64,000 nt of DNA from Asparagopsis taxiformis (GCA_030407315.1 JALQPE010001697.1:1-64000), one strand, 5' to 3'; positions 21,721 through 34,300 are shown, counted from the stretch's first letter. Notes: generated by a model not told the origin, from the letters alone. Translations and numbers: made by a program.

Positions 21721-22740
21721 AGCGAGCAGTTGGCTTCTCAACTTCATGTGACCTCATAAAATTCAAATAAGTTTGTGTTGAAGAGCCACCAAGGGATCCC
21801 TTCTTTGCTGCATTCCCGAGATTGATTTCTGCGCACTGACGTGACTGGCATCCGAATCATATTCTCATCATGCTACAAGAAACTCCCAGTACAGGTTTAA
21901 CTGCCCATATGGGAGAATAGCAGCATGTAGTGGTCCACAAATAAGATTAGATTACAGAGACCAATTTCTTGTCTCTCTCGAATCCTAGATGAACTCCCAA
22001 TCAAAACCTTCCCCCGTCCGTTGCTTACCGTTTGAGGCAGTGGGGATTAATCAACTTGGCAGTACGGTGCTGCTGATGTCATTTTATGCATAGGGAATAT
22101 AAGAATTGGGAAAAATGGTAATACTGATCGTTCACTTGTCTTGACTATTCATAGTATATGTATTTATCATAGCTACATCACGTCCGTACTCCCCAAGATG
22201 CTCCGTGCTCTCCCACAAGAAATTGTGGGCATTCTACTCCAGCCGTTCACGCCATCAGAGCCTTTAACGGCTCTGAGACTTCATCCTGTAGCTATGAAGA
22301 AGATTATGTTAGATTAACAGAATAGTTTTGTTGGAGTAGAAACGGCATCGGCATAGCTTTCTAACAAGAATATAATCGACGAAAATGGACACCGGGAGCC
22401 CTAAATTTTAATTAAAAGTTATTCTCTCGGTAGCTTTGTTGGGCTTTAGTGAGAGATTTCAGTGCTTCCGAAGCAAAATATCTCGAACGCCCAAATGGAA
22501 CCATCTGAAGACTTCTCCAGACTGCACGACACGAGCAATAAATAATCCTTGTTTTCACCGTTCTAAGCGGCAATTTCAAAAGCTTGCATATGCAATGTAC
22601 ATTTATTCAACACCTTTGTGTGGATTTGAAAGTTGTACATCACTGCATCCTCGTGTACAACTCGAGATGCAAACATGCATACGACTCGGCTCTGCAATTT
22701 CACTTGTTTGATGGAGCACGAGTTCGCGAAAAGTCTCAAT
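21721..22740. other. gene-poor stretch
   Basis: No protein-like frame is recognised. It may contain decayed upstream parts of the Tc1/mariner relic. Confidence 0.3.
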
Positions 22741-22744
22741 GACA

Positions 22745-22792
22745 AACTGCGGTTGCCCTCTGCAGCCATGGCTGTAGAGGGCAACCGCAGTT
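22745..22792. repeat. 48-bp near-perfect palindrome
   Basis: Arms of 24 bp beginning AACTGCGGTTGCCCTCT meet at CCATGG with one mismatch and no loop. No gene adjoins it. Confidence 0.7.
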
Positions 22793-24761
22793 GCAACTTT
22801 CATGCAACTTGAACTATGATCCGTGAGCGGCGGTATCAATCGCTGCCCAATTGTGGAAATCACTGATCAAAAATATTTCCATAATAGCGATTTCAAAAAA
22901 TGGCCCATTCGGGGCTAAGCGCGTCTTATCTCCTACACCTGCACTCACCGATTCATCCATCCGTGCCATATCAAATATAGCCTCACCTACCGGCACAAAA
23001 CGCAATCACAATAGTAGCACTTCGTCGACCATCCTGAAACGTATCAACATGGCCCCAAATCCTTCACGCCATTCTAATTTCGTCCGCCTTCTTGCCCCGT
23101 CATTGCGCAATATGGCGTTCACCATCAATGGTTTCAACCGCATCTTGCGAATTGACACAGCATGAGCAATTCTTGGAAAAACCATTGATTTCACTGGTTT
23201 AAACCAGTAGATTTCAATGGAATAGGCGACCAGCATAAAAAATGTAAATTAGAGTGGATGCACCATGCACCGTAGCAGGATACAATAGTGGAAATATGTG
23301 GAAAAACAGAGGACGGCGATAGCCAGGCCGTAAGCCTGGTTCTGTACTCTACTCAGATCTGGTTTGATGTATGGTTCCAGACTTGCGCGTAACCACTTCG
23401 CAGCGGCCGGCCGTGGCTGGAGAATAACCATTGAAATTATAATTTTTTGCGGTGGATTATGTGCAATTTCAAACCAGCAACAGATACAATACGGCGGGTG
23501 GTTGAAACCAGTGCATGGATTGCTTTTGGAGGGAGGATATGCTGGTTTCGAATCCTTCCTTACAGCAAATGTAGTTGGGCACATGAGGTAAATGGGCAGA
23601 TGGAGAAGCTCTAATGGGAGGGTATGAGTAGAACAGATTTTTTATCGTGCATGTGAGCTAGGTGTTGGTAGGATATAATAACTAAACATAGAATATATGC
23701 TGGTGTTCTTGAAATGTGGAACAGTTGTGAAAAGCACAGAAGCTCCTCAATTCTGGGGGCATGAGCAGGTACAGTCGAGAATAAGCAGGATATGTTTGGT
23801 AGCTGCTATTTAAGAATATATAGCGTAGTACTTAGTAGGAGGGTGGTGTTCGTTGAGGATCAGTTCTAAACCTTGGATAGATAATTATGGGAGGAGGGAC
23901 GGATGCCGTAGTAAAACGGTGGTATTGCTTCAACTGCATAGTTACATTGTCGTCTTCTATAGCACTACAACTAGTTCGGAAGGGTAGACATGACGAACAG
24001 GCGTGAGTCAGCGAGGACTCGGTTGGTATAAGTTTATTGTAGCGCACAGAGATGCTCTTGCATGCTCGAGATGTGAGTGATAGCGATAGAGAAGCTCAAA
24101 ATGACCAGGAAAAGGGCTTTGGGAAACAGATTAGCCTGCAAATGCCGGGGACAGTTCTCTGTGAGAGTGATGGAGGGAATGATAGACATGAAACGATAGC
24201 TATGTCTTTGAGTATTAGGAGCAGTATGTTCTGTGCGCTCCACAGGAACAATCTGCACTGTGTGCAGCTCGAAGAGATGGGAAAATGGTGCAAGGGCAGT
24301 ACGTGTCCAAGATGGAGGTTGAGTAATGACGGGGAGCGTGTCCAGTGCATTCAGGAGTTCTTTGTAGATTTGTGAGTGGGGAAAGAACTGGGAGGAGGGG
24401 AGGTATGAAAAGTTTCCGCTTAGAATAAGAGCCTGTTCGACAGAGCAAACTGGAGAGGGGCAGAGAAGGAAAGTGGGAGTGTTTCATCGTTCCATTCCAT
24501 ATGTTTTATACCATGGTTTCGACGAGCTGCGAAGGATAGCAAAATTGCTGTCGGAAGAAGTATCGAAGAGAGCATACACAGGTTCTACATCAATAAGCGC
24601 ACAACGGAAAGATATTTACTCTTCGATAACGGCCCATTCGACACATATCGCTACCAAACATCTACAGTAACTCGATCTGGCAGACATCGATGTCGTCTTC
24701 AAAGTTCTAACCGTGGATAACGAATGACTCGGCGTCTTCTCCACAGTCCGAGTTATATGAT
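22793..24761. other. gene-poor stretch
   Basis: Several 60-110 residue frames occur on both strands, and none shows domain motifs or a credible start context. The segment 23150-23250 has a short inverted arrangement (AACCATTGATTTCACTGG and AAACCAGTAGATTTC). Confidence 0.3.
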
Positions 24762-26247
24762 CTATTCCCAACTATCATCATTGTCCATCAGGTTCTTGAA
24801 TTGGAGTGAGGTCATCCGCAATACGCGCTCCAAGCTATGTTCCCTGGTGTACTGTCCAGGAGTGAGATCTGGCAGTCTAATCCGTGCCATTGAACCACTA
24901 TCTTCAACGTTCTCTGCAACTGGCGGTGAGCTACTTGCTTCAACGTTCTCCCCAGACCATTCATTGCTCATAACGAACTCCATGATCATGTAGCGAAACA
25001 CCAGCGCTACTGAATAAATTGTCTGCAGAGCCATCGGAGAACAACCCAGGAAATCTTCCTTCCTTTGTCCTTGTACGTATGCTACGAGAAAATTGAAAGC
25101 AACTTCAATTATTTTCACCTTTCTGGTCATTGTAGCATCCTTAAGTTCGGCATCTTTCTTCACTTTCATTCCTGAGCATTCGGCAACTTTCACATGATAT
25201 GATAGAGAGAGATGGCATTCCTTACGTGATCGCATGAAATGTGCTGCAGTTGTTTTGTTCTCAGTGCATTCCTGGACACTGCGTCCCATTTTGGTTTCTG
25301 GCACGTTGGATGGAGACATTGTAGATTCTTCCGGGAACTTCAGTTCAATCTTTAGTTTGTTGTAAGACCCTTGCAACTACTCACAACATGTCCAGGGAGA
25401 AAGAAGGAATCTGATACCCTCACGGAATTGACATTTGGACCGATCACTGGCTCTTCGCAAGAATTCTGTCACGTGGCTGTAAAGTTATGATGAAAAAATA
25501 TAGCAACGCCATCATTCCCCTCTAGTGCCTCGGAAGTGCTCGACTTGCGAGTACTCTCCATATATTACCTCGCATACTTCATACATTTCGAGTTTATATA
25601 GCCTTTCCTCAGCCATTGTGGAACGTGTCTGGTTGCAGCCTCCGAGTTCCCACTTCCAGTCTATGTGCAGGGCCTTTCTCGAGTTCAATTGACCCCATAT
25701 AAATCTTCACAGTGCGCAAAGATCTTCACCAAGAAAAAGCGAAGTTGCAATGTGCCAAGCCAAGACCGACCCTCTCGCAAATTACTCTTAGCCATGTTCC
25801 CCCGAAGCCCACACATGATTATGAAAATCAACTTGGAGTAGAAGTTTTCATTCTCCTTTCCACTGGAGACAGCCCTGAAGAATATACAGACAGCCTCCAT
25901 GGTCACAGTAGAAATGTTTTGAACATGGAATACAGCGTCCAATTCTGTTCACAATGTCGGATTGGAGCATTCCACGGAGCGCATTCCACCGCAGCAGACA
26001 GCATCACCCGGATGCTTTCCGAGTAGGCTGGGGAAGGTTCCGCTGTAGCTTCTTCATGAGAAGAGTTCTCTTCTGCTTGGATACCACCTGGTTCCCTCAT
26101 TTGTACTACTGAAGACGATTCAATGTCTCTATTATCATCTGTACGAAAAGAAGTTGAACGTCTGCCGCTGCTTGGCCTTTTCGGTTTCTTGCTCAGTGGA
26201 TCTTGGTTTCGATTGGTGAGTCTGTGACGTATATTAGATCGCTGCAT
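24762..26247 (-). CDS. hypothetical, multi-frame minus-strand locus
   Basis: Three minus-strand frames follow one another: 26247-25903 (basic N-terminus with RKKPKRPSSGRR-like composition), 25942-25685, and 25376-24762 (204 residues ending TSLQFKNLMDNDDSWE). The order and shared strand suggest one gene with introns or a decayed gene. The last frame has a Met/Ala helical part and an acidic C-terminal tail. No family is recognised. Confidence 0.25.
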
Positions 26248-27420
26248 AATGCACCTCGAATCAGTGTGCTATTACCATAGAACCACATCATCGCTGGCAT
26301 CAGATCTCATGTGCAGCGCTGCCGCCGTCCACCCAAGGACCAGACGGACCATTCCGAATCCACTCGGACCACTTATAAGGACCGGGTGGACCTCTTTTTG
26401 GACATTTTGGTCCTATGGCTGGACCACCGTGGTCGTCAATTGGACCACTCAGACCTAGCTGCTATTTGTCTTCGATACGCATGAGTATCCAGGTTCTGAC
26501 TATCGAACATTGTTCCGACATCTCCCAAGGAGGAAACGGGAGCAGATTATCTTCTGCAGACCACAATGTGGTACGCAGCAACGATGGAAAAGTGTAAAAC
26601 CAAACAGCAAATGCTGATGATCATCAAACCGACGTACAAATGGCTTCTTGAAGACTGTTAGGTTCCGCTTGGCAGTACTTATAAACAGGACAGGCAGCAT
26701 TGCTGATCATCAGTTCCTGGAACTCTCCTTCAGAAGAGTCCCGAATGGGAATGGTCACATATCACGCGCGCAAACCGCAGTGAGGTACAAGCTTCGAATC
26801 GCCAGGCGCAAGATCCCTTCGCGAAATCTCAGATGACAAGCGATGCATGGGAGTGGAACCGCGTACACGGGTAAATACCAGCCAAATTTTGGCAGGCAAA
26901 AATTTTTCCTGGCTGGCCCGTCACGGCGGGGGAAATAGTTTGAAACTTTAAAATCAGAAGATTTCTGGAAACTGAATTGTCGGGACGGCAATTGGCCAAG
27001 GAGGGGGCGATGTCATACCATGATTTTGTCTGCCCTGGTGGGGTCGTGTCGACCTCTTATTGGATGACCCCGGTTCGGGAATGACCAATGGAAACAGCGT
27101 CGATCTGTCTCGCAGAAACCGAGGGAGTGGACCCACTGGGACAACTCAAGACCCCACAAGGGGCAAATTTGAACTAAACTGACTCAGCTAACTTTACACT
27201 GTAATACTAACAGTTAGTGATCTGGCCGGCTCCCTCAGTCGCCATAATCAGGGATCTGATTGGTAACCTAAGGATATTTATTCCTATCTGTCTACCTACC
27301 CTAACTGATTACAGTAACTTGGAATAGTATAAAATGCCTCTGGACCAGGCAGAGTGCTTAACCTTCTAGAAGTATACTTCGTTATAACGTAAACTCACGT
27401 GGAATTTACGACTCCACTAA
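26248..27420. other. gene-poor stretch with GGACC-rich patch
   Basis: Around 26335-26460 the motifs GGACC and GGTCC recur about every 15-25 bp on both strands. No credible gene is seen. Confidence 0.3.
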
Positions 27421-28685
27421 ACAGTGTTTGCATTGCTCTTTTCTATCCTTCCAGGACAAATTTGCTTTAGCTATACAGCTCTATGGTTATGTCATTTTGC
27501 TTCATCCATACGCACTCCTGCGTGAGCACCCTCAACCTTCACCCGACATCACCGGAAGGCCATTCGTGGTAACTTCGTCATTGGCGTTGGACGCACGATT
27601 CGCTTACTGTACCACACCTACCTTGCTACCGAGGCTCGGGACACCTGAACAGTGGTTCTGCCGCTTTGCGGATTTTCTACCTACTACAAATTGCTCCACT
27701 GCTGCCTTGTACGATAATGATTTAAACTGTTTCGTTCCAGAAATTTCCATCATCCGGTGAAGCGTGTGGATTTGAGTCTTTTCTCCATCTGGACCTGGTC
27801 CAGATGGAGAAAATACTTAAATCAATGGTCTGGTCCAGAGGATCTCATAAACTTCGTCGCGTAATTAGTTGGAAGTTAATTGATAAACTACCTGTACATC
27901 CGACTACCAGTTCATGGCATATTCATGGATTCTTTCCGGGGTTCAACAAAGTTCTGCTGAATATAAAGTTTGTATTCAGCAGAACTTGGCTCAGCCCAGT
28001 CCGGGTGCTTTTCGTTACTGATTACTCCGATCTCACGAATTACATTCAATGTTAGATTATCCTCGGATTCGCACCTTCGATACCCACTTTTGTTTAAGTA
28101 GTGTGACAGGTGGCCACACTAAAAACTGGTTCTCTGCCATTTTTTCAGATCACAACCTACTAAAGTTTATCCGAAGTTAATCACAACACCAGTGCAAGCC
28201 AGAACATGTAATTTTCAATTACAAATAGTTTAGAGAAATTAAAGTAGGTTTGAATTACTAGGAACTTGGAATAATTATAGTTACAATTATAAGTAGCAAA
28301 GTTCGGGTAACTAAAATCAGGGCTGAATGAGGGGGTTTAAAGACAAGTTGTCATTCGACTCGCCGCCGCCAGCAAGCGCGCGACCTGCTGAGTGCTGGCC
28401 AGGTCAAGGGACAACCTGGCTTTCGAAAACCGGTGATTCCATACTGTATGGTGCCGTTCTTGCAAACTATATCGGGCCACTGCTATTCCACGCTATTTCC
28501 GGACGTTTACAGTGAATAAAATCGCGTTGTCGGACGAATATATGGGCCCTGTAGTTCCTGGTCTGCTATATCAATTTTTACCGGAACAGAAAATTTGAGA
28601 AAAAATCAAAGACGTTTAATCAAGCAGCTAGCATGATATTTAATCTATGCATAATTCAGTTCTTTCAAACGGGCCAAAAACAAAC
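27421..28685. repeat. two short hairpins in a gene-poor stretch
   Basis: 27779-27813 has 17-bp arms beginning TTTTCTCCATCTGGACC around a single central base. 27949-27987 has 15-bp arms AAGTTCTGCTGAATA with a 9-base loop. A 110-residue plus-strand frame at 27428-27760 has no recognisable domain and is not called. Confidence 0.5.
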
Positions 28686-28687
28686 TA

Positions 28688-29232
28688 TCAATTCAGGATT
28701 ACACTAGGGCCAGGTCCTGTAGTCCTTGAGTGGCGATTGGCGCGGGGCACTAGCTTGCCATGGTTGTGGCACCCCTTTCGCGCACTAACCCAAGTTTCCG
28801 GGGCTTCTGGTGTTGTATTCCGCAGCAAACGGAGATTGGATTTCACCTTACACGCGGCCATATTCCTATTTGCGAGGCCTCTGAAGCATTTCAGCTCTAC
28901 ACACTTCACAAACGGGCCCCTTCTGTACTCATATTTCGCATGGACTTGGAAGTAATCCCCTTCGGCCGCACAAGCTGCCTGAAAAGCTTCCACCGAAACA
29001 ACTTGTTCTCCAAATGCAAGAATATAGAAATATCCGATTCGAAACGTAGATTGTTCCGGCCACCGTCGGTAGTGTCAAGGAGTAGGGCTAAACGTACATT
29101 TAGAGTGATTAGATGTATAACATCCAAATCAGAGACACGAAGGCGGCGATTAGGAGCCAAATTTCGAGATACCGTCTCACACGTTGCCACCACACGCTTG
29201 AAGAATGCTAAAACAGCATCGGGGTCAATCAT
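28688..29232 (-). pseudogene. FAR1/WRKY-GCM1-like zinc-finger protein fragment
   Basis: Two overlapping minus-strand frames (29232-28906 and 28993-28688). The second reads EAFQAACAAEGDYFQVHAKY, then KCVELKC and, after a basic stretch, TWVSARKGCHNHGK. This Cys-Cys ... His-x-His arrangement ending in C-H-N-H matches the WRKY-GCM1/FAR1 zinc domain found in Mutator-like transposases and derived factors. The frame change near 28990 and the lack of a following DDE domain indicate a fragment. It lies directly downstream of the Ulp1-like gene on the same strand. Confidence 0.45.
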
Positions 29233-29983
29233 TTGTCATGAACGACATGTACATGTCATTTTCTTCTAAGTATTTCTTTTCCTCGATATATGTAAAAGTC
29301 GTCATGCCGCCAACGGTCAGTGCAAAATGACTGATAGTTGAAATAACGTAATAACCACAGCTATTCACGTCCGCTTGGGTCTTGTAATGTAGCACGTCGG
29401 TCATGTAGCTGGAGTTCATAATTTGCCACGTAGACCCAGTGATGGTATTTAAAACGGAATTCACCACTGATAACATGTCTCCGAAACCTTGTGGCGACTG
29501 TTGAACAAGGTTATCGGCGCAATAGATTCTCTCAGAACTGAAACCTGGGAGCAACGAGTCGTTACTCGACACAACGAGGCACCAATGACGTTCATTGGCC
29601 ATCAGAATTAGTACCGTACGGGTATCACTGCAACGTAGAAGTGGACTGGTACGGTCCACAAGGCCAGACAAGATGTTTTCTCTTAACGTCTTGTCTGCCT
29701 GCGTAGCGGCACTGATGAACTTGACTGATGTCGACGGGGGGACGACCACAGTGCCCAATGGAAAGTCCATTTGTGACAGGGCACCCAATAAGATGTGATC
29801 ATCCATCATGTGATCATTCCTCACTTGAAGTATCCAATCAGGAACGACATCGTTCGCGTTCCGTGCGCTGTCACTACTCTTGAAGATTTTCTCCACGTAT
29901 TGACGGATATATTCGTTCTCCGTGTCGACCCCAAGCGATTGGAGTCGGCGTGTAGTGAGTGACAGCGATGGGGTTCGGGACAT
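29225..29983 (-). CDS. Ulp1-like SUMO/ubiquitin-like cysteine protease (C48)
   Basis: An intact 252-residue frame starting at an ATG (29983). The catalytic order of the C48/Ulp1 fold is visible: His in NERHWCLVV (about residue 131), Asp in YCADNL (about residue 152), then Gln and Cys in TQADVNSCGYYV (about residues 204-211). The length equals a bare catalytic domain. Stand-alone Ulp1 genes are a known cargo of Mutator-like and KDZ-type transposons, and a FAR1-like fragment follows on the same strand. The domain call is secure on motifs. Its role in an element is inference. Confidence 0.75.
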   Translation of the reverse strand: MSRTPSLSLTTRRLQSLGVDTENEYIRQYVEKIFKSSDSARNANDVVPDWILQVRNDHMMDDHILLGALSQMDFPLGTVVVPPSTSVKFISAATQADKTLRENILSGLVDRTSPLLRCSDTRTVLILMANERHWCLVVSSNDSLLPGFSSERIYCADNLVQQSPQGFGDMLSVVNSVLNTITGSTWQIMNSSYMTDVLHYKTQADVNSCGYYVISTISHFALTVGGMTTFTYIEEKKYLEENDMYMSFMTND

Positions 29984-30538
29984 CGTGGTGCGGCGGTAAT
30001 AAATATGATGTAATAGTAGATGTTACATTCTCGCAGCTGCCCCTTTCATGTTGTTCTTCTATAGGACCTGCTCACTCCCTGCATAATCTATGCATGTCTA
30101 TCGAGCTGTTAATCTGCCTCATTACCGTAAAAAGACACATACTGCATTCTCATCGGATATGAACATATCCAACAATAATTGATGTCATGTACATGACCAA
30201 ATACTACTTAATTCTCATTGGACAAGGAGACATCCTATTGATAATTATATCATGTACATTTGGGCAGTAATTTGAACAGCTATCTAGCAAGATAGCCATC
30301 AGATTCTTCAAAATGAGTATACACCTCGATTTTATTCATGATAACTGCTTCTCAATAGCACTGAGTTTCTTTCTTCTGTTTCCACTCAGGACTTCCCAAT
30401 GGGCCTCGAAAGCTTCCACTGCTGTAACCCACTGGGCATCTGACACACTAAATATATCTGTTATATCATCATGGAACGAAAAAACTCACGCATCAGCCGC
30501 TTGTATCGCTGGAACTTGCGTTTATGGCCCGTTTTAGT
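29984..30538. other. gene-poor stretch
   Basis: A/T-rich. Short near-repeats such as ATGTCATGTACATGACC occur around 30180-30260. No gene is seen. Confidence 0.3.
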
Positions 30539-31735
30539 CTATTTTGACTCAGTATACTGATGAAAGATCAATTTTCGCATGTATATGTCGTTTAAAAGAC
30601 GCACTGGGTGGAAACCGTCTGCAGCGCTTCCGTGGCGCCATAATGAGACGAGGCTTGATGCATCCTTCGGTGGTTTTGGAATATATGTTGCCTCCAATAC
30701 TCGGCCCACATATTTAAGTGTATTATATGGCCCAGTATTATCTACTGTAGCCTGATCCGCACTCCCTGATCCAAATTGCGTCGTAGTCCGACCTATGGGA
30801 TTAGATGTATCGTGGCATGTTCTTGCTGGAAACCCAACGGACCCTGCCAAAGTTGGTACACCTCCTCCATTTGTTCTTGTACTATTTTTAGTTTTTCTGC
30901 CCCAGAGTAGTTCAAATCAAGAGAGTAGCATGTTGTATGGAATTTTTCAGTTCATCGATGGCCTCTTGGATACTTATTGCAAGCTGATTATCACATACAG
31001 CTGCTCGGACATTCTCAATTGCAGCACGAACGACATGTCGATTCTTACCTGGTACTGTGATACTGTGTGTACTAGGATCATAACTTAGAAATGGTTTGGG
31101 AGAAGTCCATTTGCCTCTCTTTTCATGCTGTCGTTTGATGAAGATTTGAACTGAGTCACCGACACGTACAGGTGACGTTGAAGTCGATTTAGACCTGAGT
31201 ATTAAATTGAGTTTGCGCTTTGCAATGAGCGTCTCATGGGCAGTACAAAACTCATTCAGGATCTCGACAGGAGTGGAACCAGGCAAGATAGGTCTTTAGT
31301 AACCTTTTGCCAGTTCGTGAGATGAGATGACATCATTTCCGGACAGGTCATTGGATATACGAAAGTTTTGTTGAACTAGAAGATCATCAGTGATAGAGCT
31401 GCAATTATCATTACATTCCTTGAGACGTAGGAATATGTCACGTAGTATCTTATGTGTTGATTCCAGAACTTTTTTGTTGTGAAGACGAGGTGGGAGCGGT
31501 ATAGGGCCAATGTCACATTTTTTGATGTATGATATGAATGAAGAGTTGACAAACGCAGGATCAAATATAACGCCGCCAGGGGGCCAAAATTGTGACCCCC
31601 ACTGTGCCTCAAAAAAATAGCGTGCTTCATTCTAGTGTCATGGACAATTGAACTAGCAAAGTATTTCACACTCGAGTCCATGATATGGAAAACAACATGT
31701 TCATTCAAGAATAAGTGATCAATGCAAACTTTTTC
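30539..31735 (-). pseudogene. retroviral-type integrase relic
   Basis: Reading the minus strand from 31735, DHLFLNEHVVFHIMDSSVKY holds the first catalytic Asp (near 31719). After a frame change, GGVIFDPAF has the second Asp (near 31561). VLESTHKILRDIF has the Glu (near 31462), about 33 residues on, as expected for D,D(35)E. A stop near 31297 interrupts ELAKGY and RPILPGSTPVEI. The C-terminal part (31286-30912) has VGDSVQIFIKRQHEKRGKW and ITVPGKNRHVV, typical of the integrase C-terminal domain of LTR-type elements. A weak frame (30850-30539) may be the tail. No reverse transcriptase is present, so it is a decayed fragment. Confidence 0.65.
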
Positions 31736-32165
31736 ATTAAATGATCTTTTCTAAGAGCTGAAAGAGACTTTGCGGGGTGTGGTGAGGACCGTTCAAGGTC
31801 ATCTGCTCCAGTGATCTCCGGTACTTACTTCCAACCAAGCAAAGATATCGTGTTGCTCAATTCATGCGCGAAGCCTATTAATCTTCCGCAGGCATCCGCT
31901 ACCTCTGTAACATTAAGTTTCCACTAGAAAAACCCTCTCTTACAATCCCTTTCTATGCATAATCCCTTTTTAATGATTCACCCTTTGTTCTACGTATGCA
32001 TTACAATTCTAGATCTTTCTACCCATTACTCGCTACTCTACTCAATACGATTCATTTCCTTGCTCTCTCAGAACCCATTCCCCACTAAGATGGTCCCGAT
32101 GTTGCCCTTCGCTTTGCGGTCCCTTTCACGCTTCCTCATGCGTCGGGGTTTCGCACGCTTATCCT
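31736..32165. other. spacer, nothing recognised
   Basis: No gene is called. The stretch ends at the CACTA-type terminus at 32166. Confidence 0.3.
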
Positions 32166-32720
32166 CACTACTGTGTTGAAAAGGGGGCCTCAGACAGTAC
32201 GGTGAGACAGGGTTTTTTACTGTCTGAGACAGTAAAAAACAGTATGCGGAAAGTTCAAATTAATGCCACACTTGGAGACAGTGATTTGCACTGTCTGGCA
32301 GACAGTACGGAACACAGTCTGCAGATAGTAAACAACACTGTCTCACCGAACTGTCTGAGGCAGTGAATGGAGACAGTGAAAAATAATGATTTATTCAATA
32401 GTTGGATATGATGTAATGTACTGTACTGGGCAGTGTTGGCGGATAGTGTTTTGTATTGGCCAAGGCAACATGGCCGGATAGTGAAATACGTTGCCTGGGA
32501 CAACAGATGAAACAAGCACGGTGCACTGTCCCAGATAGGATGAGCAGAAAGTGCGCGGCCCTGCTGCAGGCAGTACCTGGAGACAGTAATTTTAACTGTC
32601 CTGGGCAGCACCTGGAGACAGTGATTTTCACTGTCCTGGGCAGCACCTGGAGATAGTAAAAGTAGTGTCCAGATATAGTAAATCCAGTGTCTGGGAGTGG
32701 TGGATGAGATGGAGCGTCAT
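32166..32720 (+). mobile_element. CACTA-type left end with ACTGTCTG subterminal repeats
   Basis: It begins CACTACTGTGTTGAAAAG, then GGGGGCCTCAGACAGTAC, followed by many alternating CTGTCTGAGACAGTAAA-type motifs up to about 32700. The end pairs with the inverted copy finishing at 54769 (three mismatches in the outer 43 by eye). CACTA ends plus short subterminal repeats in both orientations are the hallmark of CACTA/EnSpm elements. No transposase lies in 32-55 kb, so any mobilisation would be in trans. Confidence 0.65.
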
Positions 32721-33347
32721 GCTGTGGTGGGCATCTTTTTGGGGTAGAGGGAGGCAGTTCTAGTGCTATGAGGATGGGGAATGGACAGTATCTACGTGGG
32801 AATGAACACAATTGTACGGCTAGGAATTTTTATTTCGTAGTGACTAAGAGCTAGAGAGAGGTACAAGCGGTAGGATAGGTAGCAATCTAAGAGGGTGTAA
32901 TATGGGAACCTTCACTCTGGATTTGTTTATTTGCGCAGGCTACATTGAGAGTAAACTATCCCTATGTTAAAACTGCTACTACAACTAACACTATTCTGAC
33001 GAGTAAAACTAAAACTACTAGAAAAGTCTACAAATCTATCAACTGATTGAGCTGTATGAATAAGCTAGGAAATGAAGAGAAGAAGAAAAAATGATGTTGT
33101 GAAAGGAAACAAGTTGGTGACGTTGAATTGGAGTGGGAAATTGATAGTGACCGGGAGACTAACGTACCTTAACGAATACCATTGCATCCCAAATCTAAAT
33201 ATGTATTCACAGGCAGAGCAGCAAAAATGGAGAAGGAGTGAGAGAGAAAGATGAATGAAAGGAGAATTAGAAAACTCACGGACTAAAAACCTGAGAAAGA
33301 GAAAATGAATATAATACTGGGTTAGTGGCGTGAAATGTGGAGACGTA

Positions 33348-33868
33348 TCATGTACACTGCTCCGGAAGCGTAATTATTGATGCTTTGTTTTCCGATGGAT
33401 ATGGTGATGGAAACAGGGATTTCCAGAATCTGTCGTTTAAGCAGCACTCTGCGGGTGGAAAAGACGTGTAGGAGAACAATAGAGGGATAATTTTGAAACA
33501 GAGCGGTGCGATGGGAGGCCCAGAAAGACGATGAATAGGCTGCGAATTACGCTTGGAAGCACATGATCTGGCAGAACAGGCGCACATTATCGTATGTTCT
33601 ACCTTCTTTTTGGTCTAGAATTACGTCATCACTACAGAAATATAGGAAAACACTAGCATATGGGGCCTACAGGAAAGGGGGAGGGGAAGAGTAAGAAAAT
33701 TGGCGCACTTTCCTGGACGAGGAGTCCGCGCTTCCAGTGATGATGTGGATGGTATATATCGATGAAGTCATTGTATGCTCCGAGCACACTTGGCAGGCAT
33801 TCAAAGCGGGCCACGTGGATGTGGGTGGCTAGGAAACAGCAGTGTCGAAGAATTTTTATTATTTTCAT
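33348..33868 (-). CDS. two small frames conserved in both arms
   Basis: 33868-33653 (71 residues, beginning MKIIKILRHCCFL) and 33587-33348 (79 residues, beginning MCACSARSCASKRNSQP) recur at 52879-53094 and 53162-53428. The first aligns without gaps over its full length apart from one near-indel change. They could be exons of one small gene transcribed away from the ParB-dioxygenase gene, or simply unbroken sequence in a young duplicate. No family is recognised. Confidence 0.3.
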
Positions 33869-34300
33869 GTTGCAAGCGAGCAGTGAGTCTGCATTGCAAT
33901 ATATAAATGTATGCTAATTTAATATATCAGACCGAGTACGATTAAACGAGACATCGTGTTTTCACCTTGTGAATAGGGCCGAGAATATGGTAGAGTATAC
34001 GAGTAGGAAATACGTGTATGAGAAAATCAGATTCAGTATTAGTGCCTAGAGTATCACCGCGTAATAAAAGTAAATGGATACGTCTTGGTCAGGTTTGCGT
34101 TTAGAGAATGCGATACAAGATAACAAAACGATTTTGAGTAGGTCCAGCCCGGATAAAATAGTAATCATTCTGCATAAAGCAATAAGCATAGGACAAAGCA
34201 TTGTGGTGAACCAGTTCATTGGATCGAATGAAAGCCTGGAAAGGTTTCATAACGGTTAAAAGTAGTACTGTATTGAGATAGTAGTCATGTCGTAGAAGTT

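Larger units (their letters stand above)
32166..34300 (+). repeat. left arm of a 2.3-kb inverted repeat
   Basis: Homologous in inverted orientation to about 52480-54769. Landmarks include GCGCACTTTCCTGGACGAGG (33702), the small frames at 33348-33587 and 33653-33868, and the frame at 34074-34259, all mirrored on the opposite strand in the right arm. Homology resumes at about 35105-35240, where the right arm carries the start of the same ParB-family gene. Confidence 0.7.
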
